From Pseudoalteromonas sp. S16_S37 (GTDB taxonomy: Bacteria; Pseudomonadota; Gammaproteobacteria; Enterobacterales; Alteromonadaceae), in the NCBI RefSeq assembly GCF_014694405.1, contig NZ_JAAUWV010000002.1, positions 174,664 to 238,663 on the forward strand: a stretch of DNA of 64,000 bases, read 5' to 3'. The notes under the pieces were generated by a model, which had not been told where the DNA came from, did not search any database, and worked only from the letters and a program-made list of their open reading frames with translations. Shown here one piece after another: positions 17,027 to 25,853 of the stretch. Within the stretch, counting starts at the first letter, position 1; the number at the start of each line of letters is the position of its first letter. Both the position numbers and the translations under genes were made by a program.

Positions 17027-18913
17027 GTGCGACTGAAAATAATTAGTCTTGTAATCGCTATATTGTCAGGGTTATCAGCCTGTAGTACAACCGAAAAAGT
17101 ACCAACAGCTAACTCCAAGCCACAAAATCAGCAATCAAAGCACACATTAGATTATTCTGATGCGCTTGCCTTGTTTGAAAAAGCCCAATCTAAGTCCGGT
17201 GCAAACAGAATACAGTTGCTTTATTATGCAAGAGATGCAGCTATTAGTGGTAAAGACTGGCAACTCCTTGAACAAATTTGTCTAGCCTTAGAAAGCAAAG
17301 TCAGTGTCGATCACGTCCAAAACAAGTTATATATCGCACTGGCACGCAAAAACCAGCAACGCGCAAGTGCCGCCTTGGCGATTCTTAATTCACTTGAAGA
17401 ACAGCTCTCTTTACCCGAGCATAAAGCATGGCATCAATACTTAACTGGCAGTATTTATGCCACTGAAGGCCTCCCTAATCAGGCGCTCAACTACTTTTTT
17501 AATGCTGCCAATATAAGTGCTCAGAGCAATGTCACAATCGCGAACCTAAATGATGATATCTGGCAAGCCCTACAACAGTTGTCTTCTTTTGCTTTAGAAA
17601 AGCTAGATAGTGGCTCTGTCATTCAACAAGGATGGGTTAAGCTTGCTAAATACCAACTTGTTTATCTTGGCGCCGGAGTACAGCTTCATCAGGCCCTCAA
17701 TAACTGGCAGCGTCGTTTTGTAAATCATCCAGCTAGCTACTTATTGCCTGAAGAAGTCGCCACGTCTGTTAGCTTAGTACCCTATGATACAAAGCGATTA
17801 GCCATCTTATTGCCGCAATCTGGTAGCAGTGAGCGCTTTGGCGCTGCCCTCAAAAATGGCTTTCTAGCAGCGTTAGACAAGCATAATATCGATGAAGTGT
17901 TCTTTATTGACGAAGCACAAAGCACACAAGAAATAGAACAAGCCATTGCGCGCCATCAAATTGATTTTGTGATTGGCCCATTGCTCAAAAGTAATATTGA
18001 TAAACTAGCTGGTAGTGAAGTGCTTTCCGCCTTGCCGACCATTTATCTAAACACGCCGAGTCAGCTTAATCATAATGCACAACATTATTACTTTGCACTC
18101 AACCCCGAGCATGAAGTTGAACAAGCTTTGGTGCACTTCTTAGCAAAAGAGTATCAAAAGCCTATGCTTTTAGCTCCTGACAATAACTCTGGGCACCGAC
18201 TCATCAGCCATTTTCAACAACAATGGCAAAGATTCAGTGAGACTCAACCTGAGGTTGGCTTTTATACCGACAGTAAAAATATGGCTAAAGTTGTGGCTAA
18301 TTTGCTCGAAGTCGATGAATCAAAACAGCGTATTAGTACAATCAAGTCTTTATTTAGCAAAGAGGTCGAAAGTGAAACCCGCTCCCGTGGAGACATTGAT
18401 GTGATCTATATTTTGGGTGACACAATTGAAACTCGACTGCTAAAACCGTATCTGGATGTAAATGTCAGTACGTTTGCCGAGCGCATTCCTTTGTATGCCA
18501 CCTCTAAAAGCTACAGTAGGCGTATAGACACCACAGATAAGGGTGACTTGGAAGGCTTATATTTTACCGAGCAGCCGTGGATGCTGCCGGGAGCCGTACA
18601 ACAAAACGACTTACGAGAAAAGTACTTAACACTGTGGCCCGAGCAAGCGGATATAGAGCAGCGACTATTCGCTATGGCATACGACTCACTAAACTTGATC
18701 CCACAGATAAAACAACTGGCACGTATTCCAGGAAAAGAGTTTTCTGGTCTTACAGGACAAATAAGTATAAAGCGCGATAACATCCTTACGAGGACTTTAA
18801 GTTGGGCACAGTACAAACAAAACAAGGTTCGTTTGGTTAAACTTAATGAAACACCTCCGGCACCACTTTATATGCGCCAAACACAAAAAACCGACGAGCA
18901 GGTTATGAACTAA
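17027..18913 (+). CDS. lpoA: Penicillin-binding protein activator LpoA, outer-membrane lipoprotein
   Basis: 628-aa lipoprotein; the GTG start at 17027 opens a short signal with lipobox LSAC (Cys19). The N-terminal ~250 residues are helical and TPR-like. The C-terminal half resembles a periplasmic-binding-protein fold (LAILLPQSGSSERFGAALKNGF, then VIGPLLKSN). LpoA spans the periplasm to stimulate the PBP1a peptidoglycan synthase. The neighbours rsmI, yraN, diaA and dolP are the standard context. The last residues lie 6 bp before yraN, suggesting an operon lpoA-yraN-diaA-dolP. The ribosome binding site is weak. Confidence 0.92.
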   Translation: MRLKIISLVIAILSGLSACSTTEKVPTANSKPQNQQSKHTLDYSDALALFEKAQSKSGANRIQLLYYARDAAISGKDWQLLEQICLALESKVSVDHVQNKLYIALARKNQQRASAALAILNSLEEQLSLPEHKAWHQYLTGSIYATEGLPNQALNYFFNAANISAQSNVTIANLNDDIWQALQQLSSFALEKLDSGSVIQQGWVKLAKYQLVYLGAGVQLHQALNNWQRRFVNHPASYLLPEEVATSVSLVPYDTKRLAILLPQSGSSERFGAALKNGFLAALDKHNIDEVFFIDEAQSTQEIEQAIARHQIDFVIGPLLKSNIDKLAGSEVLSALPTIYLNTPSQLNHNAQHYYFALNPEHEVEQALVHFLAKEYQKPMLLAPDNNSGHRLISHFQQQWQRFSETQPEVGFYTDSKNMAKVVANLLEVDESKQRISTIKSLFSKEVESETRSRGDIDVIYILGDTIETRLLKPYLDVNVSTFAERIPLYATSKSYSRRIDTTDKGDLEGLYFTEQPWMLPGAVQQNDLREKYLTLWPEQADIEQRLFAMAYDSLNLIPQIKQLARIPGKEFSGLTGQISIKRDNILTRTLSWAQYKQNKVRLVKLNETPPAPLYMRQTQKTDEQVMN

Positions 18914-18919
18914 GGCAGG

Positions 18920-19291
18920 ATGCCAATGTTTAAAGGATTATTCAAAAATACCAGAGATAAAGGTGAGCATTACGAACGCCTAGCAAAATCCTATTTGCAA
19001 AAGCAAGGACTGAATTATGTACAGAGCAATTATTATTGTTCTTACGGCGAAATCGATTTGATCATGCGAGATGGCAACTGCTGGGTCTTTGTTGAAGTGA
19101 AATATCGAACTTCTCATCGCTTTGGTGGCGCACTGGCTGCACTAGGTCAGGCTAAACAACAAAAGCTAAAACGTAGCATTTATCACTACTTGGGCGCGCA
19201 ACAGTTGCATAATGTACCAGTGCGCGTAGACTTTATTGCGATTGAGGGGAAAAACCCTCCTAATATACAATGGATTAAGAGCGTTTTTTAG
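18920..19291 (+). CDS. yraN: UPF0102 protein YraN, nuclease-like fold
   Basis: 123-aa member of UPF0102. The conserved run GEHYERLAKSYL, YGEIDLIM, VFVEVKYR is visible; the E...D...EvK pattern is that of restriction-endonuclease-like (PD-(D/E)XK) folds, so a nuclease or Holliday-junction-related role has been proposed for the family but no firm function is known. A second in-frame ATG at 18926 is an equally possible start. The stop lies 1 bp before diaA, indicating translational coupling. Confidence 0.9.
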   Translation: MPMFKGLFKNTRDKGEHYERLAKSYLQKQGLNYVQSNYYCSYGEIDLIMRDGNCWVFVEVKYRTSHRFGGALAALGQAKQQKLKRSIYHYLGAQQLHNVPVRVDFIAIEGKNPPNIQWIKSVF

Positions 19292-19292
19292 T

Positions 19293-19880
19293 ATGCAAGA
19301 ATCTATTAAAAGCATTTTTACTGAAAGTATTCAGGCACAGATAGCTGCTGGGGAAGTCCTACCCGATGCGCTAGAGTCAGCAGCATTCACAATTGTGCAA
19401 GGGTTAATAAACGGCAACAAACTATTGTGCTGTGGCGCTGATAACTGCCATATGCTTGCTGAGCATATGGCTGGGTTACTGGTCAACTTTTACGAAACTG
19501 AGCGGCCATGCTTGCCGGCAGTAGCACTGGCGCAAAGCTCAGTTCATCTTGGCCAATACATAGCATCAGACGATGCTGATCGCTTTTCTAGACAAGTAAG
19601 AGCGTTTGCTCAGCAAGGCGATATACTATTAGTGCTCGCTGTTAATGGTAATGAAAAAGATATCGTTAGCGCTGCAGAGGCAGCTCTTACCAAAGATATG
19701 AAAGTCATCGCACTGGTTGGAGATGATGGCGGAGAGTTAACTGGGCTATTAGGCCCCAGTGATGTAGAGATACGCGTGCCAAGCAAACGCCCTAGTCGTA
19801 TAGTTGAATCTCACTTATTCATCATACATTGTCTTAGCCAGTTAATTGATAACACTTTATTCCCACAAGGAGAGCAGTAA
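19293..19880 (+). CDS. diaA: DnaA initiator-associating protein DiaA, SIS domain
   Basis: 195-aa SIS-domain protein; in E. coli the DiaA tetramer binds DnaA and promotes initiation at oriC. The start at 19293 directly follows the yraN stop (TAGTATG) and is preferred over the in-frame ATG at 19236, which lies inside yraN. The C-terminal half is strongly DiaA-like (DGGELTGLLGPSDVEIRVPS and the closing DNTLFPQ). The phosphosugar-loop region is less canonical (CCGADNCHMLAEHMAG instead of the common CGNGxSAANAQH type), so ligand binding may be lost, as suits a protein acting on DnaA rather than a sugar. Confidence 0.9.
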   Translation: MQESIKSIFTESIQAQIAAGEVLPDALESAAFTIVQGLINGNKLLCCGADNCHMLAEHMAGLLVNFYETERPCLPAVALAQSSVHLGQYIASDDADRFSRQVRAFAQQGDILLVLAVNGNEKDIVSAAEAALTKDMKVIALVGDDGGELTGLLGPSDVEIRVPSKRPSRIVESHLFIIHCLSQLIDNTLFPQGEQ

Positions 19881-19883
19881 ACA

Positions 19884-20450
19884 ATGTTGGTAAAACCTAT
19901 CGCACTGCTACTAAGTATTACGCTGTTACAAGGTTGTGCTGCGGCCGTTGTAGCTGGCACTGCGGGCGCTATTTCTGCGGCTGATGACCGTCGCACAATA
20001 GGCTCTCAACTTGATGATAACAATATAGAAATCAAGGGAATGATTGCGATTAGAAATGTTGAACGCTTAAAAGAGCATGCCAATATTAGCCTGATCAGTG
20101 TCAACGGGGTTGTATTAATGGTTGGCCAAGTCGCCAATATCGAGATGAAGGAGCAAGCGCAAAAAACCCTTCAAGGTATTGCAGCTATTCGACAAATTCA
20201 CAATCAATTAAGAATTAGTAGCAACATTGGCGTAGCAACCCAAACTCATGATGTTTGGCTAACCTCCAAAGTAAAGACCAAATTACTCGCAGCTGACGAT
20301 GTCAGTGGCAATAATATAAAAGTGGTTACAGAAAATAGCGAAGTATTTTTGATGGGTCTAGTAAGCCAAGAAGAAGCCAATAGAGCGGTCGAAATTGCTC
20401 GCCATGTAAATGGCGTAGCTCGTGTTATAAAAGCGTTCGAATATTTGTAA
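19884..20450 (+). CDS. dolP: BON-domain outer-membrane lipoprotein DolP (YraP)
   Basis: 188-aa lipoprotein with signal peptide and lipobox LLQGC, followed by two BON domains: one around residues 45-115 (GMIAIRNVERLKEHANISLISVNG...) and one around 120-188 (TSKVKTKLLAADDVSG... EVFLMG). DolP binds anionic phospholipid in the outer membrane and supports BAM function and envelope integrity. Final gene of lpoA-yraN-diaA-dolP, 3 bp after diaA, and closed by a strong terminator shared with sspB. Confidence 0.93.
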   Translation: MLVKPIALLLSITLLQGCAAAVVAGTAGAISAADDRRTIGSQLDDNNIEIKGMIAIRNVERLKEHANISLISVNGVVLMVGQVANIEMKEQAQKTLQGIAAIRQIHNQLRISSNIGVATQTHDVWLTSKVKTKLLAADDVSGNNIKVVTENSEVFLMGLVSQEEANRAVEIARHVNGVARVIKAFEYL

Positions 20451-20468
20451 TATCAATTTATCACACAT

Positions 20469-20497
20469 AAAAAAACCTGCTAGCAGCAGGTTTTTTT
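20469..20497. terminator. Bidirectional terminator, dolP / sspB
   Basis: Perfect symmetric AAAAAAACCTGCT / AGCAGGTTTTTTT with a 3-nt loop; it has a T-run in both directions and separates convergent dolP and sspB. Confidence 0.92.
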
Positions 20498-20520
20498 ATG
20501 TTCAGACGTAAAGCTGGATA

Positions 20521-20934
20521 CTACTTGATAACTCTAAGGTGTGACCCTTTTGGCTTTTCTGGTTCAGCTTTTTCTGACTCTGTTGATTGTGTCTCAAGCG
20601 TTTCTTGAATATCTTCTTCAGGAAACTCTTCTTGCGTAAAGACTGTTCCTTCGCCATTTTCACGTGCATATATGGCCAATACCGCAGCGATAGGCACATA
20701 CACTTGCATAGGTTGACCACCAAAACGAGCATTAAAGCTCAATTGGTGATTATCCATTGCAAATTGTGTGACTGCTGATGGGCTAATATTCAACACAATC
20801 TGCCCATCTTGTACAAACTGTGTAGGCACTTGAACAGCTGGATACTCAGCATTAACAACAAGGTGTGGTGTACACTCGTTATCAACGATCCAATCAAAAA
20901 AGGCTCTCAGTAAATATGGGCGATTAGGAGTCAT
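20521..20934 (-). CDS. sspB: ClpXP protease specificity-enhancing factor SspB
   Basis: 137-aa adaptor that tethers ssrA-tagged peptides to ClpXP. The N-terminal ~105 residues form the substrate-binding domain (PYLLRAFFDWIVDNECTPHL, GGQPMQVYVPIAAVLAIYARENG). An acidic, low-complexity linker then leads to the ClpX-binding tail HLRVIK, a perfect match to the XB motif. The start codon overlaps the sspA stop (TAATG), giving tight coupling in an sspA-sspB operon. Confidence 0.96.
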   Translation of the reverse strand: MTPNRPYLLRAFFDWIVDNECTPHLVVNAEYPAVQVPTQFVQDGQIVLNISPSAVTQFAMDNHQLSFNARFGGQPMQVYVPIAAVLAIYARENGEGTVFTQEEFPEEDIQETLETQSTESEKAEPEKPKGSHLRVIK

Positions 20935-21560
20935 TATGCTCTTATCTCACGCTCAGCTTCAGTCAATGAAGCTTGGAAAGAGTCACGCTCAAATAAACGT
21001 AACATATAGTCTTTCAACTCTTTCGCTCCAGCGCCACTGAGTTCAATACCTAATTGTGGTAAACGCCAAAGTAGTGGTGCTAAATAGCAATCTACTAAGC
21101 TGAACTCTTCACTCATGAAGTAAGGCGCTTCATTGAAAATTGGCGCAACAGCCAACAATGCTTCTGTTAACTCCTTACGCGCTTGTGCTTCTTCAGCTCC
21201 ACCATCCATAATTTTTGCAGCTAGGCTGTACCAGTCAGTGTCAATTCTGTGCATCATAAGACGACTACGGCCACGCATTACTGGGTAGACAGGCATTAAA
21301 GGTGGATGTGGAAAACGCTCATCAAGGTACTCATTGATGATATTCGCTTGGTATAAACCCAACTCGCGGTCAATTAAAGTAGGGACCGTACCATAAGGGT
21401 TTATCTCATGTAGAGCCTCTGGCAGGTTATCCTTCTCTGCTAGGTGAATATCAACACTTACCCCTTTCTCAGCCAGTACAATACGCACTTGGTGGCTATA
21501 CATGCAGTTTGCACCAGAGAAAAGAGTCATTACAGGGCGCTTATTGGCAGCAACGGCCAT
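20934..21560 (-). CDS. sspA: Stringent starvation protein A, RNA polymerase-associated
   Basis: 208-aa glutathione S-transferase-fold protein that binds RNA polymerase and alters transcription during starvation. The thioredoxin-like N-terminal part (VMTLFSGANCMYSHQVRIVLAEKG) and the helical domain with DTDWYSLAA and FSLVDCYLAPLLWRLP are recognised. The start at 21560 is chosen because GGAGG sits 5-9 bp upstream; the in-frame ATG at 21572 overlaps that site. First gene of sspAB. Despite the fold no GST enzyme activity is expected. Confidence 0.95.
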   Translation of the reverse strand: MAVAANKRPVMTLFSGANCMYSHQVRIVLAEKGVSVDIHLAEKDNLPEALHEINPYGTVPTLIDRELGLYQANIINEYLDERFPHPPLMPVYPVMRGRSRLMMHRIDTDWYSLAAKIMDGGAEEAQARKELTEALLAVAPIFNEAPYFMSEEFSLVDCYLAPLLWRLPQLGIELSGAGAKELKDYMLRLFERDSFQASLTEAEREIRA

Positions 21561-21609
21561 GCCTACCTCCATTAATAATTACAAAAAGTAATAAATCACT
21601 TTAAACAGC

Positions 21610-21631
21610 AATAGGGGCTAAAGCCCCTATT
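21610..21631 (-). terminator. Probable terminator of the petABC operon
   Basis: Perfect palindrome AATAGGGGCT-AA-AGCCCCTATT lies between the petC stop and sspA. The following minus-strand bases are only moderately T-rich. Confidence 0.6.
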
Positions 21632-21658
21632 ACAAAAATCACCTTAGATATGACCAAC

Positions 21659-22396
21659 TTAGTGGACATCTCTCCAGTATTCTTTCTTCAAGAAGAACGC
21701 AAGGATAAATAGAATAACTAAAAACCCTAGTACTTTATAACCAATTGCTTTTGACTCTAGACGAGAAGGCTCACCTACATATGCCAAGAAATTGGTAATA
21801 TCGCGTGCTGCTTGATCATATTCATCAGTACTCATCTCACCAGAACCATCAGTTTGAGTGCCAACTACTTTGGTTACAGTATGGCCATGCTCTTCTACTT
21901 GTTCAGTAATTGGCACTGGTAAACCTTGCAACTCTTGTAGTACATGCGGCATCCCTACTGAAGGGAAGATGGTGTTGTTAACGCCAAATGGACGAGACTC
22001 ATCTTTATAGAAAGATTTAAGATAAGTGTAAATCCAATCGGTGCCACGAACACGAGCAACTAAAGTAAGATCTGGTGGCGCAGCACCAAACCACTTAGCA
22101 GCGTCATCTTTTTCAATCGCATTCAAAATATGACTACCCACTTTTGAGCCATCAAAAATCAATTGCTGCTGGCCGATATCAGTTGGAATACCGATATCTC
22201 TAAAAGTACGCTCATAACGCTGATACTGCATTTGGTGACAACCAAGACAGTAATTCATAAACAACTTAGCACCACGTTGTAATGACGCTTTGTCAGTTAA
22301 ATCATTACCCGCATCCATCAGTGGCACCGATGGACCCGCTGCCATGGCAAACGTTGGCAATAATGCGAATAAACCGATAATTAGCTTTTTCATCAT
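21659..22396 (-). CDS. petC: Ubiquinol-cytochrome c reductase, cytochrome c1 subunit
   Basis: 245-aa exported c-type cytochrome with signal peptide (ending TFAMA-AG), a single haem-binding CLGCH (Cys50, Cys53, His54), the distal axial-Met region around PSVGMPHVL, and one C-terminal membrane anchor (VLGFLVILFILAFFL). It receives electrons from the Rieske centre and passes them to soluble cytochrome c. Its ATGATG start overlaps the petB stop; either ATG may be used. Last gene of petABC. Confidence 0.95.
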   Translation of the reverse strand: MMKKLIIGLFALLPTFAMAAGPSVPLMDAGNDLTDKASLQRGAKLFMNYCLGCHQMQYQRYERTFRDIGIPTDIGQQQLIFDGSKVGSHILNAIEKDDAAKWFGAAPPDLTLVARVRGTDWIYTYLKSFYKDESRPFGVNNTIFPSVGMPHVLQELQGLPVPITEQVEEHGHTVTKVVGTQTDGSGEMSTDEYDQAARDITNFLAYVGEPSRLESKAIGYKVLGFLVILFILAFFLKKEYWRDVH

Positions 22397-23658
22397 TTCG
22401 TCAACCTCGTTGGCAATGGTTTTGTCTTTTCATTCTTCGAGTACACAAACAGTAATACGAAGAACATGAAGTATGTCACGGTAGTGATTTGCGACAACAA
22501 TGTCTTGAAGTCTGTTTGCGGTGTAGCACCAATCCAACCAAGGATAACAAACGTCACAACAAACTGTGCAATGTTAAGCTTGTGCAGGCCACAGCGATAG
22601 CGAATAGATTTCACTTTACCACGGTCAATCCAAGGTAGCAGAGCAAGTACAACAATCGATGCACCCATTGCCACAACACCTATCAATTTATTAGGAATAG
22701 CACGTAAGATTGCATAGAACGGTGTGAAATACCAAACAGGGAAAATATGCTCAGGCGTTTTCAACGGGTTAGCCGCTTCAAAGTTAGGTGCTTCTAGGAA
22801 GAAACCATTCATTTCAGGCGCAAAGAATACTACCCAGCAGAACAAAATTAAGAAACCAGCCACACCGAGCACATCTTTTACTGTGTAATAAGGGTGGAAT
22901 GGAATAGCGTCCACGATATCTTTTTTGCTTGTGTAATACTCATGGAACTTGAATTTTGGCTTGTCTTCTTCAGCAACAGTGCCTTTCTTACGCTTGATTT
23001 CAACACCATCAGGGTTGTTTGAACCCACTTCGTGTAGAGCAACAATGTGCAAGAATACAAGAATGACTAATACTAGTGGCAGTGCAATAACGTGTAATGC
23101 AAAGAAACGGTTTAATGTTGCACCAGAAATTACGTAGTCACCACGGATCCAAAGTGTTAAGTCATCACCAATGACCGGAATAGCACCAAACAGCGAGATA
23201 ATTACCTGAGCACCCCAGAAAGACATTTGTCCCCAAGGTAGCAAGTAACCCATAAACGCTTCTGCCATTAACGCTAAGAAGATGAACATACCGAACAACC
23301 ACAATAGTTCACGTGGTTTTTGGTAAGAACCGTAGATCATGCCACGGAACATGTGCAAGTAAACAACAATAAAGAACGCTGATGCACCAGTAGAGTGCAA
23401 ATAACGCAGTAGCCAGCCGTATTCAACATCACGCATGATGTATTCAACAGAAGCAAACGCACCTTCTGCTGATGGTACGAAGTTCATAGTTAACCAGATA
23501 CCAGTAACAATCTGGTTAACTAATACTAAAATGGCAAGTGAGCCAAATAAGTACCAAAAGTTAAAGTTTTTTGGCGCAGGATATTGAGCAATGTGCATAT
23601 TCCAAACGCGAGTCATTGGAATACGTTCATCGATCCAGTTGATAATATTACCAAACAT
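22393..23658 (-). CDS. petB: Ubiquinol-cytochrome c reductase, cytochrome b subunit
   Basis: 421-aa polytopic protein carrying the two b haems and both quinone sites of complex III. Haem-ligand histidines lie in helix B/D segments such as RYLHSTGASAFFIVVYLH and FALHVIALPLV; the quinol-oxidation motif appears as PVWYFTPFYAILRAI (PEW variant). Full length including both the b6-like half and the C-terminal half. The start overlaps the petA stop (TAATG). Confidence 0.96.
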   Translation of the reverse strand: MFGNIINWIDERIPMTRVWNMHIAQYPAPKNFNFWYLFGSLAILVLVNQIVTGIWLTMNFVPSAEGAFASVEYIMRDVEYGWLLRYLHSTGASAFFIVVYLHMFRGMIYGSYQKPRELLWLFGMFIFLALMAEAFMGYLLPWGQMSFWGAQVIISLFGAIPVIGDDLTLWIRGDYVISGATLNRFFALHVIALPLVLVILVFLHIVALHEVGSNNPDGVEIKRKKGTVAEEDKPKFKFHEYYTSKKDIVDAIPFHPYYTVKDVLGVAGFLILFCWVVFFAPEMNGFFLEAPNFEAANPLKTPEHIFPVWYFTPFYAILRAIPNKLIGVVAMGASIVVLALLPWIDRGKVKSIRYRCGLHKLNIAQFVVTFVILGWIGATPQTDFKTLLSQITTVTYFMFFVLLFVYSKNEKTKPLPTRLTK

Positions 23659-24248
23659 TACGCAACCCCTTCTTCTTCACCGATTATAATCGTGGTGTCA
23701 TCAATAAAGGTATACGGCGGAACTTCAAGGTTTAATGGCGCTGGTACTGATTGGAATACACGACCAGCCATGTCAAATTTTGAACCGTGACATGGACAGA
23801 AGAAACCATCTTCGGTACCTTCAACCTTCTCACCAAAACCACCCTGTAAGAAGCTAGGCGAGCAGCCAAGGTGAGTACAAATACCAACCGCCACAAAAAT
23901 TTCAGGACGCTTAGAACGATATGGGTTTTTCGCTGAATCTAGCTGTTGAGGCTCTTCAGATGCAGGGTCACGAAGCTTATCTTCATGAGCTTTCATCTGC
24001 TCAAGCATTTTTGGCGTACGAGAAATAACCCAAACAGGTTTACCTCGCCACTCAACACGAATTAATTGTCCAGGTTCAAGCTTGCTGATATCTACTTCTA
24101 CAGGCGCACCTGCAGATTTAGCTCGCTCACTTGGATTCCAAGACGCAATAAAAGGAACAGCAGCCCCAGCCGCACCAACACCACCAACAACAGAGGTAGC
24201 TATGGTTAAAAAGCGACGTCGGCCATTGTCTACAGGCGCATTGCTCAT
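23658..24248 (-). CDS. petA: Ubiquinol-cytochrome c reductase, Rieske iron-sulfur subunit
   Basis: 196-aa 2Fe-2S protein with an N-terminal Tat-type signal anchor (GRRRFLTIATS then a hydrophobic, Ala/Gly-rich stretch). The cluster ligands are in CTHLGC (Cys124, His126, Cys129) and CPCHGS (Cys151, Cys153, His154). First gene of petABC; GGAG lies about 9 bp before the start. A 7-bp dyad sits in the leader. Confidence 0.96.
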   Translation of the reverse strand: MSNAPVDNGRRRFLTIATSVVGGVGAAGAAVPFIASWNPSERAKSAGAPVEVDISKLEPGQLIRVEWRGKPVWVISRTPKMLEQMKAHEDKLRDPASEEPQQLDSAKNPYRSKRPEIFVAVGICTHLGCSPSFLQGGFGEKVEGTEDGFFCPCHGSKFDMAGRVFQSVPAPLNLEVPPYTFIDDTTIIIGEEEGVA

Positions 24249-24267
24249 CCACTTATCTCCACTATGA

Positions 24268-24292
24268 TTCTCAACACTTGCTATATTGAGAA
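24268..24292 (-). promoter_or_regulatory. Dyad in petABC leader
   Basis: Perfect 7-bp arms TTCTCAA/TTGAGAA separated by 11 bp, about 20 bp upstream of the petA start. It may be an operator or an mRNA hairpin; no known regulator consensus was recognised. Confidence 0.35.
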
Positions 24293-24711
24293 CATCAGTT
24301 ACAGCAGGTTAATTTTAAGAAACTACAAAATAGAAGCGATCATAAATAAATCCCTTGATTAAAACAAGGTTATTACAGACTCATGCCCTAATAAACCCAA
24401 GCTAAATTAGCTAGGTTACTTTGAGCATGAGGCCGATGGCATATGATACGCTATTCTAAAAAACAATATACTGACCAAGATCAACCTCAACAGAGGCTAG
24501 AGAACCACCGAATGCGGGGTTGAAACTCGCTCACTTTACTTGCCATGCAATTGTAGCAAAAAAAACCGCTGAGTTATCGTCAGATTTGCACTAAATCCCT
24601 AAATATTGCACTTTTTTTATCAGAAAATCTGAGGATTAGGAAAAGAGACTACTAATTGAGCAAAAATAAAAATGACTGGAACTGAATTTAAAAGGCAGGC
24701 AGGAATAGCGT

Positions 24712-24745
24712 AAAAACAAAAAACCCAGCAAAAGCTGGGTTTTTG
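24712..24745 (-). terminator. Rho-independent terminator of rplM-rpsI
   Basis: On the minus strand AAAACCCAGC/GCTGGGTTTT with a 4-nt loop is followed by TTTGTTTTT, just after the rpsI stop. Confidence 0.9.
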
Positions 24746-24764
24746 AATTCTTGAAACGTAAAAA

Positions 24765-25154
24765 TTAACGTTTTGAGAACTGTGTCTTCTTACGTGCTTT
24801 CTTAAGACCAACTTTCTTACGCTCAACTTTACGAGCATCGCGAGTAACAAAGCCAGCTTTACGAAGTGTAGGACGAAGTGACTCGTCAAATTCCATAAGT
24901 GCACGCGTGATACCGTGGCGGATCGCGCCAGCTTGACCAGTCATACCACCACCTTCAACAGTGATGTAAAGGTCAAACTTCTCTGTCATATCAACTAGCT
25001 CTAGAGGCTGACGAACAACCATGCGAGAAGTTTCACGACCGAAGTACTCTTCGATAGAACGCTGATTAATTACGATGCTGCCAGTGCCTGGGCGTAAGAA
25101 TACGCGAGCACTTGAACTTTTACGACGACCTGTACCGTAGTATTGATTTGCCAT
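24765..25154 (-). CDS. rpsI: 30S ribosomal protein S9
   Basis: 129-aa small-subunit protein contacting P-site tRNA. The start [14 protein letters not shown], the central [19 protein letters not shown] and the basic C-terminus ending KKTQFSKR (the tail reaching into the decoding site) are diagnostic. It follows rplM by 11 bp in the conserved L13-S9 operon and ends at a strong terminator. Confidence 0.98.
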   Translation of the reverse strand: MANQYYGTGRRKSSSARVFLRPGTGSIVINQRSIEEYFGRETSRMVVRQPLELVDMTEKFDLYITVEGGGMTGQAGAIRHGITRALMEFDESLRPTLRKAGFVTRDARKVERKKVGLKKARKKTQFSKR

Positions 25155-25165
25155 GAGTGTGCTCC

Positions 25166-25594
25166 TTAAATGTCTAGAACCTGCGGCTGTTGTGCCGCGT
25201 GGTTGTGCTCGCTACCTGCGTAAACCTTAAGTTTACGGTACATTTCACGACCTAGAGGACCGCGAGGTAACATGCCTTTAACCGCTTTTTCGATGATCAT
25301 TTCAGGCTTTTTAGCTTGAAGTTTCTCGAAGTTCACAGACTTAAGACCGCCAGGGAAGCCAGTGTGAGCGTAGTACATTTTGTCCTGAGTCTTGTTACCA
25401 GTTACAGTAACTTTTTCAGCGTTGATAACGATGATATAATCACCAGTATCTACATGAGGAGTGTACTCAGCTTTATGCTTACCGCGAAGGCGACGAGCGA
25501 TTTCAGTAGCGATGCGACCTAAAGTTTTACCTTCAGCGTCAACTACGTACCAGTCACGTTTTACAGTTTCTGGTTTAGCAACAAACGTTTTCAT
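25166..25594 (-). CDS. rplM: 50S ribosomal protein L13
   Basis: 142-aa early-assembling large-subunit protein, recognised from [31 protein letters not shown] and [11 protein letters not shown]. First gene of rplM-rpsI. The promoter lies far upstream, leaving an about 150-nt leader, and in E. coli L13 represses its own operon through the leader; a similar control is plausible here. Confidence 0.98.
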   Translation of the reverse strand: MKTFVAKPETVKRDWYVVDAEGKTLGRIATEIARRLRGKHKAEYTPHVDTGDYIIVINAEKVTVTGNKTQDKMYYAHTGFPGGLKSVNFEKLQAKKPEMIIEKAVKGMLPRGPLGREMYRKLKVYAGSEHNHAAQQPQVLDI

Positions 25595-25745
25595 TTAAAA
25601 ATCCAATGTTTTCTATTTAAAACCACAGGTAATCAAAAGATTACCGCTTACTATATGAGTGCTTTAACCCCTTCGAGTTTAAGACTTTTTTGCCGCTCAA
25701 GTCAGTGGCTAAGCCGACGAGGGCAATAGAACGCAACGTGGCAGG
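25595..25745 (-). promoter_or_regulatory. Long structured rplM leader
   Basis: About 150 nt lie between the predicted start point and the rplM ATG. It includes a perfect hairpin GGTAATC-TTTT-GATTACC at 25628-25645. This is a candidate site for L13 autogenous control. Confidence 0.45.
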
Positions 25746-25751
25746 CCGCGG

Positions 25752-25780
25752 ATTATAGCAACTCTATTTATGCTTGACTA
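25752..25780 (-). promoter_or_regulatory. rplM-rpsI promoter
   Basis: Minus-strand TAGTCA (-35) and a perfect TATAAT (-10) are 17 bp apart, followed by a GC-rich discriminator (CCGCGG) as at other stringently controlled ribosomal promoters. Confidence 0.7.
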
Positions 25781-25853
25781 GCGTGAGATTGTTTTTTCTA
25801 CAAAAAACTTTTGCATCAAGTTTACTTATGCAGGTAGAACAAAAAAACAACCA

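Larger units (their letters stand above)
24249..24764 (-). other. Intergenic region between rpsI and petA
   Basis: 516 bp without a supported gene. It contains the petABC promoter region, a 7-bp dyad near petA and the rpsI terminator at the other end. The middle is AT-rich; small frames that cross it show no recognisable protein. Confidence 0.55.

Noticed and set aside
24470..24495. Possible FNR/ArcA-like site (TTGAT-N4-GTCAG on the minus strand) upstream of petA
   Set aside because: Only one half-site matches; too weak to claim.
24620..24904. 94-codon minus-strand frame over the rpsI terminator
   Set aside because: It reads through the rpsI 3' end and terminator in another frame.
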